From: Pseudomonadota bacterium
GTDB taxonomy: Bacteria; SAR324; NAC60-12
Length of the DNA: 12,364 nt
Direction: 5' to 3'
Assembly (NCBI GenBank): GCA_014381795.1
Contig: JACNKY010000208.1
Coordinates: forward strand, 1-12,364
A model generated the notes under the pieces. That model had not been told where the DNA came from and ran no database searches. It was given only the letters and a program-made list of their open reading frames with translations. Made by a program: the position numbers and the translations under genes. Below are positions 7,416 to 12,364 of the stretch, one piece after another (within the stretch, counting starts at the first letter, position 1; each line of letters starts with the position of its first letter).

Positions 7416-9212
7416 TCAAGACCTCAGTGTGATTAAGGCATCTCCAGTTTGCACCGTATTTCCGGCTTGTACATGAATTGCTTGTACGACTCCGGCTTGT
7501 GGAGATTTGACTTCCGATTCCATTTTCATGGCTTCCATAACCAACAGTGTTTGCTCTTTGACTACGGTCTCACCGACCGCTACTTCCAGTCTTACGATGT
7601 TTCCTGGAGTAGGTGCGGGGATATCTAGATCTGAATTTTGTTTAGCCTCTGGTGAGGACTCCGCGGTATTTCGGGAAACAACTGGCGGAACGATATTCCC
7701 ACCGGCATTGACTTGAACTTGATAGGCTTTGCCGTCGACTGTGATGGTATAATCTCTTGGGCCAGAAACAAAAGGCGCTGTAGATTTTCCAGCCTCCGGA
7801 TTGCTTTTTGCCACTTCGTCGGATATTTTCCGGATTGAAGTTTTAGCTTTACCCAAAAGGAAATCAATACCTTTTGCTTCACAACTTGAAGCAATGAAGA
7901 GATTTTCCTCAGTTTCAGGCAGATTGTTTTTTTTAAGTTCTGCTGCTGCTTTTGGGGTTCCCGGATCCAGGAGGTCAAGCGGGTCATCTTTGAAAACAGG
8001 CTTATCCAACTGTTCCGCAGCCAGTTTTACAATTTCTGGATCCGGCTCGACTGGTGTTTGGCCAAAATAACCCAGTACCATATTTCCATATGATGGATTT
8101 ATTTTTTCCCATTTGCCAAGGGTCACGTTGAGATAGGCTTGTTGGAAATAAAATTGTGATACAGGCGTGACCGACGCACCAAAACCTCCCAGCCGAACAA
8201 CTTCCGACATTTCCTTGATGACTTCAGGAAACAGGTGCAAGGTTCCGGTATCACGCATCATCATCGTATTGGCAGTCAGCGCGCCTCCCGGCATCGGAGA
8301 AAACGGAATCAACGGTGAAACCATTCGCGATTCTGGAGGGAAAAAATAATCCTTGAAACTATCCGCAAAGATTTCTTCCACCTTGATGATTTTGTCCGGA
8401 TCAATGTCCAGAGTGTAATCGGTACCTTTTAGAGCGTGCCACATGGTAAGTATATCAGGCTGACCGGTTCCGCCGCTTACGGGACTCATCGCCAGATCAA
8501 TCCTATCAATTCCTCCTTCAATCGCACCCATGTACTGGATAACAGACGCCCCGGCGGTATCGTGCGTGTGCAAGTGCAGGATGGTACCTTCCGGAACCAT
8601 TTTTCGTGCTCCTTTGATTGTCTCGTGAACTTTCCTGGGATTAGCCGTTCCGCTAGCATCTTTGAAGCAAATTGAATCAAAAGGCACATCAGAATTCAGA
8701 ATATTACGCAGGGTTTTCAAATAATATTCTTTGTCATGCGCGCCTTCGCAGTCGGGAGGTAAATCCATCATGGCAATCACGATCTGATGGTGCAAACCAT
8801 GGTTTGTGATGCATTCTCCGGAATATTTTAGATTACGCAAATCGTTTAACGCGTCAAAGTTCCGAATAGTCGTGATACCGTGTTTTTTGAACATTTTCGC
8901 GTGCAGGTCAATCATGTCACGAGGCTGCTGACTGAGCGCCACCACGTTGATTCCGCGGGCGAGTGTCTGCAAATTAGCGTCCGCCCCAACTGTTTTACGA
9001 AACGTGTCCATCATATCAAAGGCGGATTCGTTACAATAGAAAAACAGACTTTGAAAACGCGCTCCTCCGCCTGCTTCAAAGTAGGTGATTCCGGCCTCAA
9101 CCGCAGCTTCTAAAGGCGCTAGAAAATCTTTGGTTGCTACTCGTGCACCGAAAACGGACTGAAAGCCGTCACGGAAGGATGTGTCCATAAACTCAATACG
9201 TTTCCTGGCCAT
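7416..9212 (-). CDS. oadA: oxaloacetate decarboxylase alpha subunit (biotin-containing carboxyltransferase)
   Basis: OadA transfers the carboxyl group of oxaloacetate to biotin, leaving pyruvate. The 598 residues comprise an N-terminal TIM-barrel carboxyltransferase with [10 protein letters not shown] (metal ligand Asp10), catalytic Lys184 in [11 protein letters not shown], and the metal-binding His215 and His217 in LHTHDTAG. A conserved carboxylase segment follows (about 290-450). A variable, proline- and alanine-rich linker (about 515-535) leads to the C-terminal biotinyl domain, with biotin-accepting Lys563 in EAMKM, 35 residues from the end. Several barrel motifs differ slightly from textbook OadA (FQSVFGARV for HQSLLATRM). 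The same architecture occurs in pyruvate carboxylase subunit B, but the flanking oadG and oadB decide for the sodium pump. The start has no clear Shine-Dalgarno sequence. It follows oadG by 47 bases and precedes oadB by 4. Confidence 0.93.
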   Translation of the reverse strand: MARKRIEFMDTSFRDGFQSVFGARVATKDFLAPLEAAVEAGITYFEAGGGARFQSLFFYCNESAFDMMDTFRKTVGADANLQTLARGINVVALSQQPRDMIDLHAKMFKKHGITTIRNFDALNDLRNLKYSGECITNHGLHHQIVIAMMDLPPDCEGAHDKEYYLKTLRNILNSDVPFDSICFKDASGTANPRKVHETIKGARKMVPEGTILHLHTHDTAGASVIQYMGAIEGGIDRIDLAMSPVSGGTGQPDILTMWHALKGTDYTLDIDPDKIIKVEEIFADSFKDYFFPPESRMVSPLIPFSPMPGGALTANTMMMRDTGTLHLFPEVIKEMSEVVRLGGFGASVTPVSQFYFQQAYLNVTLGKWEKINPSYGNMVLGYFGQTPVEPDPEIVKLAAEQLDKPVFKDDPLDLLDPGTPKAAAELKKNNLPETEENLFIASSCEAKGIDFLLGKAKTSIRKISDEVAKSNPEAGKSTAPFVSGPRDYTITVDGKAYQVQVNAGGNIVPPVVSRNTAESSPEAKQNSDLDIPAPTPGNIVRLEVAVGETVVKEQTLLVMEAMKMESEVKSPQAGVVQAIHVQAGNTVQTGDALITLRS

Positions 9213-9259
9213 AATGGTTTTGCTCTGAGATTTAATTTCAGCTAATGAAATATATTAAA

Positions 9260-9511
9260 TTAAGAAGTTTTACTATCTGCTTCGAAAGCTGTAATTGCCG
9301 CAGCAAAAACCTCAACCGGAACTGCGGAAATTACTTGCTGTTTTGCAGGAGAATTGCCGGATTTTCGACGTGCTTTTTGAGCTTGTTGTTCAAGCGCAGT
9401 GAAGTTACGATTAAGATATTTCACCCATTCAATACAGGCAATCATCAACATTAAAAATAACATGACTGTCGCCATGCCAACACCCATTAACTTGAGTCCT
9501 TCCCACAACAT
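9260..9511 (-). CDS. oadG: oxaloacetate decarboxylase gamma subunit
   Basis: The gamma subunit is a small membrane anchor that holds the alpha and beta subunits together. The 83-residue product opens LWEGLKLMGVGMATVMLFL, the pattern of OadG, with one transmembrane helix at about residues 6-27. A charged cytoplasmic region (QQAQKARRKSGN, about 42-53) follows, then a short PVEVFAAAITAFEAD segment that resembles the conserved end of OadG. The histidine-rich zinc-binding tail of some enterobacterial OadG proteins is absent. It is first in the operon oadG-oadA-oadB. The ribosome site is weak. The upstream 132 bases to the divergent oxygenase start hold two palindromes that may be operators. OadG is poorly conserved, so the call leans on position and the N-terminal helix. 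Confidence 0.85.
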   Translation of the reverse strand: MLWEGLKLMGVGMATVMLFLMLMIACIEWVKYLNRNFTALEQQAQKARRKSGNSPAKQQVISAVPVEVFAAAITAFEADSKTS

Positions 9512-9531
9512 ATGTCAATCTAAGCTGAGAA

Positions 9532-9630
9532 ATGAAAAATAGACCAGAACTAATCAAGTCTATGCGTGCACTTGATATCAATTCAGCGGAAATCCGCTTT
9601 CACGAAAATGCTACTCTTTTTTTTAAGTAA
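9532..9630 (+). CDS. possible 32-codon upstream ORF ahead of the oxygenase
   Basis: An ATG at 9532 opens a 32-residue frame (starts MKNRPELIKSMRALD, ends ATLFFK, stop TAA 9628-9630) that finishes 13 bases before the oxygenase start. The peptide is basic and of ordinary composition. There is no proper ribosome site (a GAGA is too close), and it lies opposite the oadG leader. It could be a translated leader, a gene remnant or chance. I recognise no family. Confidence 0.2.
   Translation: MKNRPELIKSMRALDINSAEIRFHENATLFFK
9572..9598. promoter_or_regulatory. pair of palindromes in the oadG/oxygenase divergent promoter region
   Basis: TTGATATCAA (9572-9581) is a perfect 10-bp palindrome. Three bases later, AGCGGA-AA-TCCGCT (9585-9598) is a dyad with 6-bp arms. 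Both lie between the divergent starts at 9511 and 9644, where a shared operator is expected. The first resembles FNR half-sites but lacks their 4-bp spacer, so FNR is not supported. The regulator is unknown. Confidence 0.4.
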
Positions 9631-9643
9631 GATCAAGGAAACT

Positions 9644-10486
9644 ATGCTATTGACACAAAAGCAGATTGAATTATTTGAACAGGATGGATATTTAATTTTG
9701 GAGAACTTTGTCAGTCCGGAGGACTGTGAAACCCTGCGTGTCCGTGCCGCTGAAATTGTGGAAGACTTCGAACCTGCTGAATCAGTTTCCATTTTTACCA
9801 CGAATGAGCAAACAAGGCATTCTGACAAATATTTTATGGAATCGGGTGATAAAGTACGTTGTTTTTTTGAGGAAGAATCCTTTAGCGAAAATGGAAAACT
9901 TCTCCAGGCGAAAAAGCTTTCCATCAATAAAATTGGTCACGCTATGCATGACCTGGATCCGGTTTTTGAAAAATTTTCCAGAACACCGGAGTTAGCAGAA
10001 ATCGCAAATGATATAGGATTTGAAGATCCTGGAATATTACAGTCGATGTTCATTTTCAAACAGCCTCGGATAGGTGGTGAAGTTAGTTGTCATCAGGACT
10101 CAACCTTCCTTTATACTGAGCCTTTGAGCGTGAAAGGTTTTTGGTTTGCTTTGGAAGATTCTACTCAGGAAAACGGTTGTTTGTGGGCAATTCCTGGGGC
10201 TCACAAAAACGGATTGAAATCCCGGTTTTACCGTAGCGAAAACGGGGAAGGAACGGAAATGGAGGTCTTTGATGATTCAGCCTGGGAGACTTCCAAACTG
10301 GTTCCTCTGGAGGCAAAAACTGGAACAATGGTGCTGCTGCACGGACTCTTACCTTACATGAGTTATGCTAACCGTTCTTCCCGTACAAGACATGCTTACA
10401 CACTCCATCTTATTGATAAAAGAGCAAATTATTCGGAATTGAACTGGTTGCAGCGCCCTCCGAAAATGCCCTTGCGCGGATTTTAA
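9644..10486 (+). CDS. PHYHD1-like phytanoyl-CoA dioxygenase family protein with altered iron ligand
   Basis: This belongs to the Fe(II)/2-oxoglutarate oxygenases of the PhyH family and is closest in pattern to animal PHYHD1: FEQDGYLILENFVSPEDCE near the start, SGDKVRCFFEEESF (about 66-79), SINKIGHAMHDLDPVF, QSMFIFKQPRIGGEVS, HQDSTFLYTEPL, ENGCLWAIPGAHKNG and NWLQRPPKMP in order. Of the iron triad, His150 and Asp152 (HQD) are present. The position of the distal His (human PHYHD1 His246) is Tyr238, in HGLLPYMSYANRSSRTR. Arg247 and Arg249, one of which binds 2-oxoglutarate in the family, are kept. I chose ATG 9644 because it has AGGAA just upstream and gives 280 residues with the normal family N-terminus. 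An ATG at 9566 would add a 26-residue non-homologous extension. The gene ends sharing a TTAA with the convergent nitrilase gene. The substrate is unknown. Confidence 0.88.
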   Translation: MLLTQKQIELFEQDGYLILENFVSPEDCETLRVRAAEIVEDFEPAESVSIFTTNEQTRHSDKYFMESGDKVRCFFEEESFSENGKLLQAKKLSINKIGHAMHDLDPVFEKFSRTPELAEIANDIGFEDPGILQSMFIFKQPRIGGEVSCHQDSTFLYTEPLSVKGFWFALEDSTQENGCLWAIPGAHKNGLKSRFYRSENGEGTEMEVFDDSAWETSKLVPLEAKTGTMVLLHGLLPYMSYANRSSRTRHAYTLHLIDKRANYSELNWLQRPPKMPLRGF

Positions 10487-11421
10487 TGATTTGAGGGGGG
10501 TTCTTTTTTTGCTGCGGTAATCAATGCATAATCTTTAGGCTGACGATGAAGATCAAAATTAAAAATGTTTTCCTGAATCTCTTTGCAGCGGTCTAGGTCA
10601 CATTCAGCTAGGATCACCTCATCTGCTAGCGTTTTACACTCAGTAACAATTTCACCTGTCGGCGCAATGATACAAGTGCCTCCTATCAGTTCGCAGTCTT
10701 CTTCTTTGCCTGCTTTTGCAACGCCGACAATCCAGGTGCCATTTTGATATGCTGCAGCTTGTAAAACCAAGTGGTTATGAAACTCCTGAAGATGATCATG
10801 TTCAGGTGCAGGTGGATAATGTTTTGGTGTGTTATAACCCAACACTACAAGCTCAACACCCTGCAGTCCCATGACCCGAAAAGTCTCCGGCCAACGACGG
10901 TCATTACAAATACACATGCCGATTTTACCGCCAAATACCGGATGCACCTGAAAACCTAAATTACCCTTTTCAAAATATCTTTTCTCCAAATGTTGAAAAG
11001 CACGCCAGGGTTCATTTTCAGTATGACCAGGCAAATGTATCTTCCGGTATTTAGCAGCAATTTCTCCCTGATTATTAACAATCACCGCCGTATTAAAATG
11101 CCGGGTGACTCCATTTTCCACAACAAGTTCCGCAAAACCAAAATTAAAACCGATTTTTAGTTTCCGTGCTTCATCAAACAAAGGCTGTGTAGCCTTGTTA
11201 GGCATTTCTGTTTCGAAATATTTGTCAATTTCGGACTGTTCCTCGGTATACCAGCGTGGGAAGAAAGTAGTTAACGCCAGTTCAGGAAAGACAACCAACT
11301 CCGCACCTTGTGCTTTAGCGTTTTTCATCAGCGCAATCATACGTCCGACTGCTGAGGAACGTGGTTCTGCTAATGCGATGGGGCCTAGTTGCGCGGCCGC
11401 TACTTTTAAGATTCTTGACAT
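10483..11421 (-). CDS. N-carbamoyl-D-amino acid hydrolase (nitrilase superfamily)
   Basis: This enzyme hydrolyses N-carbamoyl-D-amino acids to D-amino acid, CO2 and ammonia. From the ATG at 11421 the protein has 312 residues and lines up along its length with Agrobacterium D-carbamoylase: FPELALTTFFPRWY (45-58), the FNTAVIV segment, YRKIHLPGH (125-133), FQHLEKRYFEKG, CICNDRRWPE, HDHLQEFHNH, and a C-terminal IFNFDLHRQPKDYALI. The nitrilase triad is Glu47, Lys127 and Cys172. A TTG codon directly before the ATG could also start the gene at 11424. No ribosome site is clear. It lies 14 bases after the M20 hydrolase stop, so the two are almost certainly one operon. The C-terminus overlaps the end of the convergent oxygenase by four bases. 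Substrate stereochemistry is inferred from the close match to the D-carbamoylase family, not proven. Confidence 0.9.
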   Translation of the reverse strand: MSRILKVAAAQLGPIALAEPRSSAVGRMIALMKNAKAQGAELVVFPELALTTFFPRWYTEEQSEIDKYFETEMPNKATQPLFDEARKLKIGFNFGFAELVVENGVTRHFNTAVIVNNQGEIAAKYRKIHLPGHTENEPWRAFQHLEKRYFEKGNLGFQVHPVFGGKIGMCICNDRRWPETFRVMGLQGVELVVLGYNTPKHYPPAPEHDHLQEFHNHLVLQAAAYQNGTWIVGVAKAGKEEDCELIGGTCIIAPTGEIVTECKTLADEVILAECDLDRCKEIQENIFNFDLHRQPKDYALITAAKKEPPSNH

Positions 11422-11435
11422 CAAACTGTTTTTGT

Positions 11436-12364
11436 TTATGCGGATTTATGCAGCAACATTTGCAGGAGCACATCCGTACCCGCCTGAAGGTGATTTGGCT
11501 CAGTATATTCTGCCACATTATGACTTATGCCGTTTCGGCTTGGTACAAAGATCATGGCTGTTGGACAATTCGGTGCAAACATTTGTGCATCATGGCCAGC
11601 ACCGGAGGGCATAGATTTTACCCGGAAACCAAGTGCTGATGCTGTCTCAGCAACTAATGAAACCATTGTTTTATTAAAGGTAACAGGCTCAAACCTGGCG
11701 AGAGTTCGACTTGAAAAAGTCACCCCTTCTGCTTTGCATATATGTTCAATAAATGACTTCATTGCCTGTTCCGCTTCTTGTAATTTTTGTTCGTCTGTAT
11801 TACGTAAATCAATGGTTAATAATGCTTCTTTAGCAATCACATTGATCAGTCCTGGATTTAGTTTTGTTACGCCGACAGTTGCAATTTGATTAGCACCCAT
11901 TTCATTGGCAAGGCGTCGTGCTTCAACCGAAATAGCCGCTGCTACATATCCTGCATCGTGTCTGAGCCGCATCGGTGTTGTTCCGGCATGGTTTGCCGTG
12001 CCACTTATCCTGTATTCATTCCACGAAATACCCTGAACTCCTTCTACAGCACCAATTTCATAATCTTCCAGTTCCAGAATTGGACCTTGCTCAACATGGA
12101 GTTCAACATAACTGTCTGCACGAAAATCACCCGTTGAGGTTTCACCGGCGTAACCGATTTTTTCGAGCTCATCTCCAACACGTGCTCCTTCATTATCAAG
12201 AACATCCAACATGGTTTTAAGCTCTAAAGCACCCTGATGTACTCCACTTCCCATCATGTCCGGAGCAAAACGGGCACCTTCTTCGTTTGTAAAAAATCCA
12301 ACTCCAATCGGTTTCCGTGTTGTAATTTCTGCCTCATTCAAGGTTGCGATTACTTCCAAACCTG
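11436..12364 (-). CDS. M20-family N-carbamoyl-L-amino acid hydrolase / allantoate amidohydrolase, 5' end missing
   Basis: The gene runs off the right edge. The visible 308 residues (frame starting at 12362) begin inside the catalytic domain with GLEVIATLNEAEI; about 100 N-terminal residues, including the first His and Asp metal ligands, lie outside. The codon at 12357-12359 is an internal TTG (Leu), not a start. Visible motifs are FTNEEGARF (Glu metal ligand and catalytic base), the dimerisation-domain SGTANHAGTTPM, SGAGHDAQMFA and SRNGISHNVAEYT, whose His binds metal. These are shared by L-carbamoylase, allantoate amidohydrolase and beta-ureidopropionase of peptidase family M20, so the substrate (carbamoyl-L-amino acid, allantoate or carbamoyl-beta-alanine) is open. 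It sits directly upstream of a D-carbamoylase-like gene in the same transcription unit, which favours a carbamoyl-amino-acid or ureide role with release of ammonia. Confidence 0.88.
   Translation of the reverse strand, partial: GLEVIATLNEAEITTRKPIGVGFFTNEEGARFAPDMMGSGVHQGALELKTMLDVLDNEGARVGDELEKIGYAGETSTGDFRADSYVELHVEQGPILELEDYEIGAVEGVQGISWNEYRISGTANHAGTTPMRLRHDAGYVAAAISVEARRLANEMGANQIATVGVTKLNPGLINVIAKEALLTIDLRNTDEQKLQEAEQAMKSFIEHICKAEGVTFSSRTLARFEPVTFNKTMVSLVAETASALGFRVKSMPSGAGHDAQMFAPNCPTAMIFVPSRNGISHNVAEYTEPNHLQAGTDVLLQMLLHKSA

Noticed and set aside
9572..9581. An FNR/CRP-type operator at TTGATATCAA.
   Set aside because: FNR sites need four bases between TTGAT and ATCAA. Here the half-sites abut, so only a generic palindrome can be claimed.
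9566..9643. A 26-residue N-terminal extension of the oxygenase starting from the upstream ATG at 9566.
   Set aside because: The added residues have no counterpart in PHYHD1-like proteins, and the ATG at 9644 has a better ribosome site and gives the normal N-terminus.
11105..11614. A 169-codon plus-strand open frame across the carbamoylase junction.
   Set aside because: It lies antisense to two clear enzyme genes and the gap between them, and its translation has no family pattern.
12357..12359. A possible start codon for the M20 hydrolase near the right edge.
   Set aside because: The codon is TTG inside the conserved catalytic domain, and the frame continues to the window edge with family-like residues. 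The gene is truncated by the window rather than starting here.

Overview
The window reads as chromosome of a free-living Gram-negative bacterium with moderate to low GC. The evidence is a secretory signal peptide on a membrane-pump subunit, a PII protein with the uridylylatable tyrosine, an Amt transporter, and a sodium-pumping oxaloacetate decarboxylase, a set common in marine Proteobacteria-like lineages. The lineage cannot be fixed from this sequence. I see no tRNA, rRNA, insertion sequence, phage gene or CRISPR array. This is metabolic chromosome, not a mobile island.

Layout from left to right. At 1-48 is the first 16 codons of rsmD (minus), divergent from folK (138-656, plus). folK runs tail to tail into malate synthase aceB (644-2236, minus), with a 13-nt overlap. 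Upstream of aceB is an AT-rich stretch holding two mutually exclusive hairpins (2291-2344) and a 42-codon small ORF with a near-perfect ribosome binding site (2491-2619, minus). That small ORF lies just downstream of a PLP-dependent serine/threonine dehydratase or racemase-like enzyme (2633-3586, minus). A 599-bp AT-rich intergenic region follows. It carries a terminator-like hairpin and an extended -10/sigma-54-like promoter ahead of the glnK-amtB operon (4186-5782, plus).

The oxaloacetate decarboxylase operon oadG-oadA-oadB (9511 down to 5834, minus) faces amtB tail to tail. Its beta subunit carries an unusual N-terminal extension: a signal peptide plus a biotinyl/lipoyl-like domain. Divergent from oadG is a PHYHD1-type Fe(II)/2-oxoglutarate oxygenase (9644-10486, plus), in which the distal iron-binding His appears to be Tyr. 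Tail to tail with it is a probable two-gene carbamoylase operon (minus): an M20 N-carbamoyl-L-amino acid hydrolase/allantoate amidohydrolase (11436-12364, cut by the window end) followed by a nitrilase-superfamily N-carbamoyl-D-amino acid hydrolase (10483-11421).

How the genes may work together (inference): the right-hand genes release ammonia from carbamoyl or ureide nitrogen compounds, and GlnK-Amt senses and takes up ammonium. Malate synthase removes glyoxylate, a product of ureide breakdown. The dehydratase feeds amino-acid carbon into central metabolism, and the Oad complex couples oxaloacetate decarboxylation to a sodium gradient. No isocitrate lyase, hydantoinase or regulator gene is present in the window. 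The points most worth checking are the PhyH ligand change, the OadB N-terminal domain, the 42-codon small ORF, and the paired carbamoylases.
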